From the NCBI GenBank assembly GCA_023388315.1, contig JAEWGM010000006.1, forward strand, positions 1 to 64,000: DNA of 64,000 nucleotides, read 5' to 3'. The stretch comes from Bacteroidota bacterium (GTDB lineage: Bacteria; Bacteroidota; Bacteroidia; Bacteroidales; Dysgonomonadaceae). Below are positions 7,154 through 16,369 of the stretch, piece by piece (position 1 is the first letter of the stretch; every line of letters begins with the position of its first letter). Below the pieces are notes generated by a model. It saw only the letters and a program-made list of their open reading frames with translations, made no database searches and had not been told where the DNA came from. A program made the translations under genes and the position numbers.

Positions 7154-9424
7154 ATGAGTTCTGCTTTGCACACAAAACGTAAGGTTCTACATAACATATT
7201 GCTCTTCTTTTTTTGTTTTTTATCGTACACAAGCATTACGGCTCAAATAAGTTACGGTGGAAAACCGTTGCCGTTGCAAGCCGGTTTTGGCGCACGCGTC
7301 CTTTCGCCATCGGATGATATTTTTGTGCAAATGCCATCGTTTAACCATAAAGAAGCGCTAACCCGTTCTCTGCAAGAAACATCCAAATTTAAAAGTTTGG
7401 AATTCGCGCATAAGTTTCACGTGTTTCTTCGCCCCGACAATTCCGGCACCACTTTCACTCACGGAAAAATGAACGTTTGGCGTGTGGGCGTTCGTTCCAA
7501 AGGGGCGCATTCGCTGAATATTTTGTTTTCTAAATTCCGACTGCCACAAGGCGCGCGCGTGTTTGTTTATAACGCCGACCAAACGGAAATTCTGGGTTCT
7601 TACACGCACCAAAACAATACCGATTTAAACTTGTTGCCCGTGCAACCCATCGCGGGAGAGGAACTTATTGTTGAATATCAAGAACCGCTTAACGCCGAGT
7701 TTAAAGGCGAAATTGAGATTGGCGAAGTGAACCACGATTTTCGAGGCCTTTTCCGCGCCACGGAGCCAAGAGACCCCGAACAAGACTGTCACCCCAACAT
7801 TCTGTGCTATCCTGAAGACATTGAGCCGGGAAGCGGTGTGGTGGCGCTTATTATCAACGGCACAACGTATTGCACGGGCTCACTGGTAAACAACACCTCG
7901 GGAGACGGTACGCCCTATTTGCTTACCGCGACGCATTGCTTGAACAACGATTACAGTTCCGCATTCCTTGCCAACAGAAAATACGATGTGGTAGCCGGAA
8001 GCATTGTGGCGTTTTTTCATTACAAATCGCCTATGTGTGAAGGAGACATCAGAGGCCCGTTACAAATGACCATGGCATCGGCGGATTCGGTTTTGATAAG
8101 TGAGCGCTACGATATTTCCCTACTCCAATTTAAACAAAAGCCACCCAAAGAATACCAACCAATTTATTTGGGATGGAACGCGAACACTTCGCCGGCCGCG
8201 CCGTTTCACGGTGTGCACTCGCCCAACGGCGGAGTATTGAAAGTGGCTGTGGATGAAGACGCGCTTGGCATCGCGTCGTTCAGCGACCCCAAATACAATA
8301 TGGAGCCCAATGCCCATTGGGCCGTGCGCGCGTGGGATGTGGGCGCGACGGAAGGTGGGTCGTCCGGTTCGCCGTTGTTGGACAAAAACAAACGGATTGT
8401 GGGAACGCTTACCGGAGGCGAATCGATGTGTTCATCGCCCAAAGGGCCGGATGTGTACGCGTCGTTGGCGAAGTTTTGGGATGTGGCGCCATCGATAGAA
8501 AACCCAAACCCCATCAGCTATTATCTTGACCCCACAAATTCTAATTCTCTGCAAGCTGACGCGCTGAACCCTTACCGAAGCACACCCATTGTGCGAAACC
8601 ATAATTTTAACACCACCGAAGATATTGCTCAAACCTATCATAATTCCATTCCGTTGTTTTCAACCCACAATTCGCTGGGCTATTCCGAGTTCGCGGAAGA
8701 GTTTAACGCTGCTGCCGAAACGCAGTTGCAAGGCGTGTTTATTGCTTCACCCGCTACCAACGAAATCACCGGAATGAATATTCGCGTGCGGGTTTACTCC
8801 GGCGATAAAAACGGGCCACAAACATTGCTTCACGAACAGCCTTATGTGTACAGCTATCGTTTCTACTCAGGAGGCACGCATCAGTACTCGTTGCGCGATA
8901 TGCGCCGGAATGTGGAGAATTACATTGAATTTGATGAGCCTGTGCGAGTGTCGGGGAAATTTTATGTTTCTTATGTTGAAAGAAACGAAGTTTCATCGGG
9001 ATTCGCGGCGCTGAACACAGAGCCGCGGAAAATAGGCTCGGGCGTTACGTCCACCGCCTGGATGAGAAATGCAACGGGTTGGGTAAAATCATCAGAAAAC
9101 ATTGACTACCCAATCAACACTTCGCTCCTCATTTCAACGTATGTAATTGGAAATACCTCGGTGGTTGTCGATCCCAAAGAAGAGGAACTTGATTTGAAAA
9201 TTTTCTACTCGCACGAAGCGAAACGCATCTTCATTGAGTCCAACAAAGATTTAATTGAATGGGAAATTTTCTATTCGTCGGGACAAAAAATCCATCACGG
9301 AAGCACAGAAAACAGCATCAACCGTGCGTCTTATTCCACCGTGCATTTGGTGCCGGGCGTGTATATTGTGAGGGTAAAAGTAGAAGGAGGTACTCGAAAA
9401 GCAATAAAAGTGCTGGTGAGGTAA
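7154..9424 (+). CDS. Secreted trypsin-like serine protease (lysyl-endopeptidase type) with T9SS sorting domain
   Basis: 756 residues. A signal peptide (about 1-31, ending ITA-Q), an N-terminal beta domain (about 80-190) and a chymotrypsin-fold protease domain (about 215-460) are followed by a jelly-roll-like region and a C-terminal type IX secretion sorting domain (about 680-756: LDLKIFYSHEAKRIFIES ... PGVYIVRVKVEGGTRKAIKVLVR). The catalytic triad is visible: His261 (TATHCLN), Asp320 (YDISLLQ), Ser404 (GGSSGSPL). The Ser motif and the paired Cys in DCHPNILCYPED match lysyl endopeptidase relatives (PepK/Prokka-style family). The product should cross the inner membrane by Sec and be exported by the Por system to the surface or medium for extracellular proteolysis. 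It ends 22 bp from a convergent glycosyltransferase gene. Confidence 0.92.
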   Translation: MSSALHTKRKVLHNILLFFFCFLSYTSITAQISYGGKPLPLQAGFGARVLSPSDDIFVQMPSFNHKEALTRSLQETSKFKSLEFAHKFHVFLRPDNSGTTFTHGKMNVWRVGVRSKGAHSLNILFSKFRLPQGARVFVYNADQTEILGSYTHQNNTDLNLLPVQPIAGEELIVEYQEPLNAEFKGEIEIGEVNHDFRGLFRATEPRDPEQDCHPNILCYPEDIEPGSGVVALIINGTTYCTGSLVNNTSGDGTPYLLTATHCLNNDYSSAFLANRKYDVVAGSIVAFFHYKSPMCEGDIRGPLQMTMASADSVLISERYDISLLQFKQKPPKEYQPIYLGWNANTSPAAPFHGVHSPNGGVLKVAVDEDALGIASFSDPKYNMEPNAHWAVRAWDVGATEGGSSGSPLLDKNKRIVGTLTGGESMCSSPKGPDVYASLAKFWDVAPSIENPNPISYYLDPTNSNSLQADALNPYRSTPIVRNHNFNTTEDIAQTYHNSIPLFSTHNSLGYSEFAEEFNAAAETQLQGVFIASPATNEITGMNIRVRVYSGDKNGPQTLLHEQPYVYSYRFYSGGTHQYSLRDMRRNVENYIEFDEPVRVSGKFYVSYVERNEVSSGFAALNTEPRKIGSGVTSTAWMRNATGWVKSSENIDYPINTSLLISTYVIGNTSVVVDPKEEELDLKIFYSHEAKRIFIESNKDLIEWEIFYSSGQKIHHGSTENSINRASYSTVHLVPGVYIVRVKVEGGTRKAIKVLVR

Positions 9425-9446
9425 GTGTTCTTGAGTTATTGGAACC

Positions 9447-10934
9447 TCAGTCGAAAATATGCTCTTCATAGTCGTTCCACCATTTTTCCATATCGATTTT
9501 TGGTTTTCTGCAAATATATAGGGGAATTCCGTTTTCTTCTTCAGTTGCATATTTGTGGGTGATTATTTTCACCAATTCAACTTCTTCAAAAACGTATTCA
9601 ACAGATGATTTTTCATTTCCTAAACTAATCCAAACAATGGCTTTTTTGTTTCCATAGCCCCACCTCCAGAAACTTCCGTGCCTGCATATAGGATTCGGCA
9701 GATGATACGGTTTACCAAGAATTTTGAGCGCGCCCGCTTCTCCATAATTCTTTGCCCACAAAACACAATGCTGCTTCTCAGCGGGGCTTAATGATTGATA
9801 AATGCTGTCCACCAATTTCACTTGTTCTTCCCATCCAAACATATCCGCGTAATCCGCCGTCAGTTCTACCCGCCCATTTTTTTGTCGAAGTCCCTTATAT
9901 TCAATATACTTCTCAATGGGCAATATGGGGGTGGCTTCGGGAATAAAATAGACAGAAGGCACTAAAACGACAAATGCTATTGCATAAATCCAAGACGGTT
10001 TCTTAGAAAAAAACGCTTCCAATTTAACTGCCCCGCCTGCAAAAAGAACAGGATAAATACCAAATACATAATAGGCTTTTGAATGGAGCAGCCACATCGT
10101 GAGAAAAATTACTACAACCGCTACCGCAACCATCGTGTATTTCTTTAAGTTTCTATCCGCGAACAACGCAAATACCCCAAATAGACTTATCATAAGTGTG
10201 AATGGAAACTTTAATTGTTCCAACCCAAAATCAAACGGGTTCATTTCACTAAGTTGACTTTCCTTCAAAGCCTGCCAATGTTTCAGAAACGGGAAATTAT
10301 GTTGAATTTGCCACACTATGTTGGGCAAGAAAATTAAAACAGCAATGAATGCGGAAATGTATAGCCATTTGTTTTTGAACAAGTTGCTTTTTTTATAGAA
10401 AAATAAGCCAACAAAGAGCCCGAACGCCCAAATCAACATAGTGTATTTGTTCATTAACCCCAACCCCAAAGTGACTCCCAACAGAATCAGGTATTTTTTA
10501 TTTTCAGTGTTAATAAACTTTATGACATAGTAAAAACCCAGTGTCCAAAATAGCTGGTCAAAGGCTACCGGCTGAAATAATGTGTGATTTCTATAAAACG
10601 GAAGAAAAGCCAAAACACAAATCCCGGCGAGTAACGTAGCTTTTTGTTTACCACCAAGTTCTATGGCCATTAAGCAGCATAAAACAAGGATAGCAACACC
10701 TGCAAGGGTTGGGAAAAGCCTGACCCCAAGAAGAGAATAATCGAAAAAGAAATGAGATACTTTGCCTAGCAAACCAATAAATGGCGGAAACTCCATAAAT
10801 CCCCAATCCAAATGCTCACTTGCAGACAAATGAAGCAACTCGTCACGATGGAAACCATAATTGCCGTTTCCAAGTACTTGGATGCATAACTTTACAAATG
10901 ACAAAATTAAGATTAAGGATAAATACTTTTTCAT
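9447..10934 (-). CDS. Glycosyltransferase family 39 (ArnT/PMT-like) membrane protein
   Basis: 495 residues with about ten to twelve predicted membrane segments. The first periplasmic loop contains the acidic motif YGFHRDELLHLSASEHLDWG followed by EFPPFIGLLGK, the hallmark of GT-C enzymes of family 39 (Asp/Glu pair near residues 32-33). Such enzymes move a sugar from a polyprenyl-phosphate carrier to protein or lipid on the outer face of the inner membrane. The C-terminal soluble region (about 350-480) contains WAKNYGEAGALKILGK and is typical of the bacterial subgroup. The acceptor is unknown. The start lies 8 bp after a small ORF on the same strand. Confidence 0.85.
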   Translation of the reverse strand: MKKYLSLILILSFVKLCIQVLGNGNYGFHRDELLHLSASEHLDWGFMEFPPFIGLLGKVSHFFFDYSLLGVRLFPTLAGVAILVLCCLMAIELGGKQKATLLAGICVLAFLPFYRNHTLFQPVAFDQLFWTLGFYYVIKFINTENKKYLILLGVTLGLGLMNKYTMLIWAFGLFVGLFFYKKSNLFKNKWLYISAFIAVLIFLPNIVWQIQHNFPFLKHWQALKESQLSEMNPFDFGLEQLKFPFTLMISLFGVFALFADRNLKKYTMVAVAVVVIFLTMWLLHSKAYYVFGIYPVLFAGGAVKLEAFFSKKPSWIYAIAFVVLVPSVYFIPEATPILPIEKYIEYKGLRQKNGRVELTADYADMFGWEEQVKLVDSIYQSLSPAEKQHCVLWAKNYGEAGALKILGKPYHLPNPICRHGSFWRWGYGNKKAIVWISLGNEKSSVEYVFEEVELVKIITHKYATEEENGIPLYICRKPKIDMEKWWNDYEEHIFD

Positions 10935-10942
10935 TCGTTGGA

Positions 10943-11086
10943 TTATTGCGGCAGCAAGTATTTTACAATGTCAATTCCTAACGAATCCACGTCAAGTTTC
11001 CAAGACACTCCGTGTCCATTGAAAGGAGATTGGAACAAAGGGTGCTGTGTTTCGTGATGCGGAAGTGTTTTCAATTCCGCTCGCAT
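10943..11086 (-). CDS. Small ORF of 47 codons, possible gene remnant
   Basis: An open frame from ATG (complement of 11084-11086) to TAA at 10943-10945, preceded by GGGAG and ending 8 bp before the glycosyltransferase start. The product contains LPHHETQHPLFQSPF and NGHGVSWKLDVDSLGIDIV. It reads like the tail of a larger protein but I do not recognise the family. It is in the same frame as the upstream LysM protein, immediately after that stop codon (11108-11110), so readthrough would fuse the two. It may be a genuine microprotein coupled to the glycosyltransferase or a degraded C-terminus. Confidence 0.4.
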   Translation of the reverse strand: MRAELKTLPHHETQHPLFQSPFNGHGVSWKLDVDSLGIDIVKYLLPQ

Positions 11087-11107
11087 CATCTCCCTATAAA
11101 ATGATCT

Positions 11108-12796
11108 TTACACTTCATCCGTCACAGCAACTTCCTGTGGTTCAGCCTCAGCTGCCTCTTCCTGTTTGCGTTCTTCTGCTTTTTCAATTTGTCCTTTCAG
11201 ATAGTCCGAAATGATGTTGCTTGATCCGCTGGTGGTGTTTTCGGAACGGTTGTATTCCGTTTTGTTTTCGGTAGGTTCCGGGGCAACGGCCACCTTTTCT
11301 TGCTTTACCACAATGCTTTTCCCCACACCGATATTGTTGTTTTTCAATCCGTTCCACGACTTCAATTGCGCCACACTTACGCCATTTCTGCGCGCGATAG
11401 CGCCCAACGTATCACCCTTTCTAACTTTGTAATATTTGTTTTCGGTTTTGTACGATACATTATTGGAAGAGTTGGTATTTGCCTGCGCCAACAGTTGATT
11501 TTGTTGCGAAGTTTTAGGCGCGCTCACCGCTTTTTTTCCTACCACCAGTTGTTTCCCCACGGTTAATCTGGTAGATTTTAATCCGTTCCAGGCTTTTAAC
11601 TGATTGACGGTAACACGGTTTCGTTGCGCGATTTTTGAGAGATTATCGCCTCTCTTCACCCGATAATACACATTGGTGGTGTTTCCGCCCGATGCCGTTG
11701 CGGTTCCTCTTAAAAATCTGTCGGTATTGGTTCTGTGCGTCATATAAGACAGCGCTTTGTGATTGACAATTTCGTCTTTTTTGTCGATGAACGCGATCAC
11801 GTTTTTGGTGGGCAACACCAACGCGTATTCTTTATATCCGCCGGGAATGATGTCTTTTTTAAATTGAGGGTTCAAGCGCCTGATTTCGCTTACAGAGATA
11901 TTCAACACATCCGCAATTTGCTCAAAATGTATTTGGTCGTTCACATGAACGGTGTCCAGCGCTGTGTGCGTGCCGTAGGGTTGGGCGGGACAGATATTGT
12001 GATCGGCATAATGGTTCATAATGTAATTGGCGGCGATAAATGCGGGCACATATCCACGGGTTTCACGTGGTAAATGGTAGTAGATTTCCCAATAATCGCG
12101 TTTGCCGCCACTGCGAGCGATGGCTTTGTTCACATTTCCCGGGCCGCAATTGTACGCGGCAATAACCAAGTTCCAGTCGCCGTAAATCAAATACAAGTCT
12201 CTCAAATAGCGCACGGCTGCTTCGGTGGCTTTGTACGGGTCGCGGCGTTCATCAACCAAGCTGTTCACATCCAATCCGTAACCTTGCCCGGTGCGAAGCA
12301 TAAATTGCCACAAACCGGTTGCTCCCACACGCGATACCGCGACGGGATTCAAAGCCGACTCAATTACCGGAAGATATTTCAACTCCAGCGGCAGCTTGTA
12401 TCGGTCTAACGCTTCTTCAAACATCGGGAAATAATAATCGCCCAATGAAAGCATATAACTCACTTGTTCCCTACGCTTTCCGGCATACATTTCGATGTAC
12501 GTTTTCACCACTTGGTTAAACGACAACTCCATTTCGCTTGGCAACACATATAATCTTTTTGTATAAACAGAGTCGTGAAAAACCACGTTTGAGCCACGCT
12601 TGCATTGCTCTTCGGTTTTGGATAAATCCAGCTGCCATTCGTGCAGCAGTGTACTCAACCGCTCCGTCATACTTTCGGGGAAAACAATATTTTTGTCTTC
12701 CACCTCATTTGTCACAGGGGCAGCCGGGTTTTCTTGCGCCACCAACGCTCCCAAAGAAAACACACAAAAAAACGCGCATAAAATATAATTTCTCAT
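11108..12796 (-). CDS. MltD-like lytic transglycosylase with two LysM repeats
   Basis: 562 residues. Signal peptide (1-20), a lead region, then an SLT domain (about 125-260) with catalytic Glu146 in VIESALNPVAVSRVGATGLWQFM and the AAYNCGPGNVNKAI motif. After a spacer with further LysM-like character come two clear LysM modules (about 378-422, YYRVKRGDNLSKIA; about 455-498, YYKVRKGDTLGAIA), which bind peptidoglycan glycan chains, and an acidic Glu/Ala-rich tail. The enzyme cleaves the MurNAc-GlcNAc bond in the periplasm with formation of 1,6-anhydro ends. It is the last large gene of the parA-parB-DUF5683 cluster, a frequent Bacteroidetes arrangement linking wall remodelling with chromosome partition. 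Confidence 0.93.
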   Translation of the reverse strand: MRNYILCAFFCVFSLGALVAQENPAAPVTNEVEDKNIVFPESMTERLSTLLHEWQLDLSKTEEQCKRGSNVVFHDSVYTKRLYVLPSEMELSFNQVVKTYIEMYAGKRREQVSYMLSLGDYYFPMFEEALDRYKLPLELKYLPVIESALNPVAVSRVGATGLWQFMLRTGQGYGLDVNSLVDERRDPYKATEAAVRYLRDLYLIYGDWNLVIAAYNCGPGNVNKAIARSGGKRDYWEIYYHLPRETRGYVPAFIAANYIMNHYADHNICPAQPYGTHTALDTVHVNDQIHFEQIADVLNISVSEIRRLNPQFKKDIIPGGYKEYALVLPTKNVIAFIDKKDEIVNHKALSYMTHRTNTDRFLRGTATASGGNTTNVYYRVKRGDNLSKIAQRNRVTVNQLKAWNGLKSTRLTVGKQLVVGKKAVSAPKTSQQNQLLAQANTNSSNNVSYKTENKYYKVRKGDTLGAIARRNGVSVAQLKSWNGLKNNNIGVGKSIVVKQEKVAVAPEPTENKTEYNRSENTTSGSSNIISDYLKGQIEKAEERKQEEAAEAEPQEVAVTDEV

Positions 12797-12848
12797 TTGA
12801 ATAGGCTTTTTTTATTTCTCAACACCAAAATCTGAATAGTTTTTTGAT

Positions 12849-13604
12849 TTAGAAACGGATGCTCATCTGCAATCCGAAAGATTTTCCTCCATAATTCATT
12901 CCATTCCCCATAAAAGCAGGTTCCACGCGCATAGAAAGGTCGGGGCTCATATTAAAGTCGAATAGTTGCGCATCCACATACGAGTCCACCATTGCCAGCA
13001 AATACCACGCCACCGTACCAATAATACTAAAATCACGATAGTAGCGATAATAATCCTTTCGGTCTTTCAACACACCCGTAAACCACTGCTTGTCAACCCC
13101 GTCGGGTGTTTGCCCGTAAGGCAGCATATCGTGCCACCGATTGGTGTTGGGGTTATCATCCATAATATCGGCATACGCGCCAAAATAATCTCGGTAATAT
13201 CCATTGTTCCAAATAATGAAATAGGTGAAAGTGACCAAGCCGCCATACACAATGGGCAACTTCCAATATTTGCGGTTGTAAATTTGTCCCAAACCGGGAA
13301 AAATGGCCGAATAAATAACCGCTTTGCGCGGGCTGGGCTTAAAAAGATAGGATGGCGCTCCAAAGGCATCGGACGAAGTGGCAACGATAACGCTGTCGGC
13401 ACGGCGTTCAATGGCATTTTTCTGCTGCGGTGTGATGGTTGGTTGGTTGGTAACAATGGTAACGGAATCGGATTGGATAACCACCGTGGAATCCATCACC
13501 ACCCGTGCCGAATCTTGACGCTGCTCCGGCGAAACAATTTGTGCCTGTGTGTGCCAGACACAACACAGAAAGAGCAAACATATCAACACTCCGGCTTGTT
13601 TCAT
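12849..13604 (-). CDS. DUF5683 membrane protein
   Basis: 251 residues: signal peptide (about 1-21), a Ser/Thr/Val-rich spacer, then the DUF5683 core beginning PSPRKAVIYSAIFPGLGQIYNRKYWKLPIVYGGLVTF (about 91-127), with two membrane segments and a C-terminal segment NYGGKSFGLQMSIRF that looks like a terminal beta strand. The P-G-x-GQ-x-Y motif recurs in small proteins of the P13/TM2 type. Function is unknown. It starts 8 bp after parB stops and is followed by the LysM transglycosylase, so the three genes are probably co-transcribed. Confidence 0.88.
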   Translation of the reverse strand: MKQAGVLICLLFLCCVWHTQAQIVSPEQRQDSARVVMDSTVVIQSDSVTIVTNQPTITPQQKNAIERRADSVIVATSSDAFGAPSYLFKPSPRKAVIYSAIFPGLGQIYNRKYWKLPIVYGGLVTFTYFIIWNNGYYRDYFGAYADIMDDNPNTNRWHDMLPYGQTPDGVDKQWFTGVLKDRKDYYRYYRDFSIIGTVAWYLLAMVDSYVDAQLFDFNMSPDLSMRVEPAFMGNGMNYGGKSFGLQMSIRF

Positions 13605-13612
13605 AGGGCGGT

Positions 13613-14518
13613 TTATTTGTTCATTTTATCGAACATCACAATAATGCGTTCCAAGTCTTCGGGCGATTCAAATGGAATGGTAATTTTACCTTTTCCTTTT
13701 TTGTTGTACGTGAATTGCACATCGGTTTTAAAATAGGATGAGAGGTGCTGTTTCAACAAATCGTAATCGGTAGAAACCGGAGCTTTTGACGCGGATTTAT
13801 CCGATTTTGTTTTCGTGCTGCCCGAGATGATTTGCTTTAGCGGCTTTCCATCGCCAAAGTCGCGCACCACGCTTTCCACTTTTCGCACCGAGAGGCCTTC
13901 TTCCAAAATAAGGTTGTACAAAGAGAGTTGCGCCACCGGATCGTTCATCGTTACCAACGCGCGCGCGTGGCCCATATCAATTTTTTTGTCTTTCACGCCC
14001 ATTTGCACTTCGGCGGGAAGTTTCAGCAAACGCAAGTAATTGGTGATGGTAGTGCGCTTCTTCCCCACTCGTTCGCTCAATTGTTCTTGGGTAAGCGAAA
14101 GCGAATCGATGAGGTTTTGATAAGCAAGGGCAATTTCAATGGAATTCAGGTCTTCACGCTGGATGTTTTCCACCAACGCCATTTCCATCAACTCATCGTC
14201 ATCAGCGGCTTTTATGTAAGCGGGAATCGATTCCAGCCCGGCCATCATCGATGCGCGGTAACGGCGCTCCCCGGCGATAATTTGATACACGTCTTCACCT
14301 GTTTTGCGCAAAGTGACAGGTTGTATCAGTCCTATTTTTTTGATGGATGAAGCCAGCTCCTCCAACGATTCTTCGTCGAAATCGCGACGCGGTTGGTCGG
14401 GATTGGGATGTATTTTAGATAATTCAACTTCTCTGATGGAAGTGGAGCCTTGCGTTTCTCCCTCATTTACGGTGATAAGCGCGTCGAGTCCCCTTCCGAG
14501 TGCGTTCTTTTTTGCCAT
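13613..14518 (-). CDS. parB: Chromosome-partitioning protein ParB
   Basis: 301 residues. N-terminal ParB/Srx domain (about 24-115) with the CTP-binding GERRYRA motif (IIAGERRYRASMMAG), a central helix-turn-helix (about 135-200; LSQEQLSERVGKKRTTITNYLRLLKLP) that reads parS, and a short C-terminal dimerisation domain (about 250-301). ParB loads at parS sites near the origin and works with the ParA ATPase to segregate the chromosome. parA lies 81 bp upstream. No perfect parS site was found in the window. Confidence 0.96.
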   Translation of the reverse strand: MAKKNALGRGLDALITVNEGETQGSTSIREVELSKIHPNPDQPRRDFDEESLEELASSIKKIGLIQPVTLRKTGEDVYQIIAGERRYRASMMAGLESIPAYIKAADDDELMEMALVENIQREDLNSIEIALAYQNLIDSLSLTQEQLSERVGKKRTTITNYLRLLKLPAEVQMGVKDKKIDMGHARALVTMNDPVAQLSLYNLILEEGLSVRKVESVVRDFGDGKPLKQIISGSTKTKSDKSASKAPVSTDYDLLKQHLSSYFKTDVQFTYNKKGKGKITIPFESPEDLERIIVMFDKMNK

Positions 14519-14599
14519 ATTTTTTTAGAATTCAGACTTTATCGATTACAGGTTTCAATACACGGTTGCGCGCTACCTGCATTCTTTCCGAAAACAAAG

Positions 14600-15364
14600 T
14601 TAACCATTTTTCTCAATTAATTCCTGCGCCAATTGCATGTGATTGACGGCGCCGCGCGAACCGGCATCGTACATCAGGGCGGGTTTGGCGTGGCTCTGCG
14701 ATTCGCTGAGCGTAATGTTGCGCTGAATAACCGTATTGAAAACCAATTCTTTGAAATGGCTTTTTACTTCTTCGTAAATTTGGTTGTGAAGGCGCAGGCG
14801 CGAGTCGTACATTGTGAGCACAAAACCCTCTATTTCCAATTTGGTGTTGAGTTTCGACTTGATGATTTTTATCGTATTCAGCAATTTGCTGAGCCCTTCC
14901 AGCGCGAAATATTCGCATTGCACGGGAATAATCACCGAATCGGCGGCAGTGAGAGCGTTCACTGTGATAATGCCCAGCGATGGCGAGCAGTCGATAAGAA
15001 TATAATCGTAATTTTTTTTGATTGGCTGCAACAGATCGCGCATTCGCTTCTCCCGGTTGTCCATTTGCACCATTTCCAACTCCGCACCCACCAAATTGAT
15101 ATGCGATGGGATGATATCGATATGCTCAAACGGTGTTTTTAAAACCGCTTCATCGGGTTGGCACTTGCCAATTAACCCTTCGTAAACGGTGTTTTTCAAT
15201 GCCCTGATGTCGATACCCAACCCCGACGAAGCATTTGCTTGCGGATCGGCATCTATTACCAACACTTTTTTTTCAAAAGCGGCCAACGATGCCGCTAAAT
15301 TAATGGTAGTAGTGGTTTTCCCCACTCCGCCTTTCTGATTTGCCAATGCAATAATTTTGCCCAT
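14600..15364 (-). CDS. parA: Chromosome-partitioning ATPase ParA (Soj)
   Basis: 254 residues from the ATG complementary to 15362-15364. The frame extends 12 codons upstream, but the product from this ATG (MGKIIALANQKGGVGKTTT) is the standard ParA start. The deviant Walker A motif KGGVGKTT (11-18) with signature Lys, the DADPQAN segment and the Walker B-like YILIDCSPSLG are all present. ParA binds ATP and nonspecific DNA and is released by ParB to move origins apart. First gene of the parA-parB-DUF5683-LysM cluster. The minus strand carries TATTTTG in the leader, one base short of the -7 consensus. Confidence 0.96.
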   Translation of the reverse strand: MGKIIALANQKGGVGKTTTTINLAASLAAFEKKVLVIDADPQANASSGLGIDIRALKNTVYEGLIGKCQPDEAVLKTPFEHIDIIPSHINLVGAELEMVQMDNREKRMRDLLQPIKKNYDYILIDCSPSLGIITVNALTAADSVIIPVQCEYFALEGLSKLLNTIKIIKSKLNTKLEIEGFVLTMYDSRLRLHNQIYEEVKSHFKELVFNTVIQRNITLSESQSHAKPALMYDAGSRGAVNHMQLAQELIEKNG

Positions 15365-15681
15365 GTATATACCTCTCAATTGAAACGGCAAAATAAACAA
15401 TAATTCCTGTAATTCTGTGTTAATTAATTACAAGAATGACTTTTTTGTTGAAAAGATGGGGTAAAACGTGCGAGATGGTTGAGGATTTGGAATTCTCACG
15501 ACATGCATCAGACGGACTCAAAGCCGTCAGATGCTATCCGAGTTTGTTTTGTGCAAGTCCAATATCTAAAATCTAATCATCTAATAAAATCTTGCCCGCA
15601 TAAGAAAAACGCTTCAAAAAACAGCAAAGCCGTCACCCAACGGCAACGGCTTTCCGGAGAATTAAAAAGGAAGGAGTATCT
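15365..15681. other. Gap between parA and the Gly-zipper gene, with one strong hairpin and a terminator
   Basis: Contains an imperfect hairpin at 15505-15534: GCATCAGACGG pairs with CCGTCAGATGC with a single A-A mismatch around an 8-base loop. A minus-strand terminator lies at 15612-15653. A repeated ATCTAA motif is seen near 15570-15590. The plus-strand frame at 15479-15709 crosses both structures and has no protein-like features. Confidence 0.55.
15612..15653 (-). terminator. Intrinsic terminator of the Gly-zipper gene
   Basis: Perfect 8-bp stem AAAGCCGT (15626-15633) / ACGGCTTT (15646-15653); on the minus strand it is followed by GCTGTTTTTTG. It lies 29 bp after the stop codon. Confidence 0.7.
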
Positions 15682-16215
15682 TTATCTATACCACTCGTCG
15701 TACATATAGCGGGCATCTTCCTCATTGCGAGGCTCAAATCCCATATAAATACCGCCTTCTTCAATGTGTTTTTTGTAACGATGCGCCTCATCTTCGGGCA
15801 CTCCAATACCTGTTAGAGCACCAATAAGCCCACCGGTTGCTCCACCAACGCCCGCGCCGGCAATTGCCGCTGCCAGCGGGCCGGCAACCACAAGCCCCAG
15901 TCCGGGAATAAGCACGCTTGTACCAATAGCCGCGATGGCGCCCACAATAGCGCCGATTCCACCACCGATAAGAGAACCCTTACCGGCGTTTTCAGCAACT
16001 TTGTTGCCCAAGTCAGATTCGATTTCCGATTTTTTGAAGTAACGGTCTCTGGTAGCGTCCGACATCATCACGTTTATTTGTTCGTCGGTGTAACCTCTCT
16101 CTCTTAATCTTTCGTAAGCCGCATCGGCTTCTTCTCTCGTTCTGAATACCCTTGAAACATAGTTGCTTCTGTATTCGGGCCTGAAATCATCAGAATAATT
16201 CGGATTTGTTTCCAT
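15682..16215 (-). CDS. General-stress-type protein with Gly-zipper segment
   Basis: 177 residues, no signal peptide. The N-terminal region (about 18-60; YVSRVFRTREEADAAYERLRERGYTDEQINVMMSD) resembles the YflT-like general stress module. It is followed by a long Gly/Ala-rich stretch (about 78-140) with regular GxxxG spacing (IGGGIGAIVGAIAAIG, GAGVGGATGGLIGALTGIG), a Gly-zipper able to form membrane-associated helix pairs, and a polar tail (EDEAHRYKKHIEEGG). The domain combination is common in bacterial stress proteins of unknown mechanism. A small hairpin, ATGCCA-AGAAGTA-TGGCAT (16246-16264), lies in its leader and a terminator follows it. Confidence 0.8.
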   Translation of the reverse strand: METNPNYSDDFRPEYRSNYVSRVFRTREEADAAYERLRERGYTDEQINVMMSDATRDRYFKKSEIESDLGNKVAENAGKGSLIGGGIGAIVGAIAAIGTSVLIPGLGLVVAGPLAAAIAGAGVGGATGGLIGALTGIGVPEDEAHRYKKHIEEGGIYMGFEPRNEEDARYMYDEWYR

Positions 16216-16369
16216 TAAAATAATTTTTTAAAGTCCATAATTGAAATGCCAAGAAGTATGGCATACCAATATAACATATCGCGGAAAAAATAAGTTTCAG
16301 CGTTAAACTTTATTATAATTTGTGCTTATAATTTTGGGTTTTATGAAAAGAAACAAATAGCGTCATTTG

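Noticed and set aside
12058..12073. parS-like sequence GGTTTCACGTGG inside the LysM transglycosylase gene
   Set aside because: It matches only about 12 of 16 positions of the palindromic parS consensus and the right half is degenerate. A similar half-site at 7415-7430 shows that such matches occur by chance.
15479..15709. Plus-strand frame of 76 codons after parA
   Set aside because: It crosses a hairpin, a terminator and the end of the Gly-zipper gene, and the product is low-complexity and basic.
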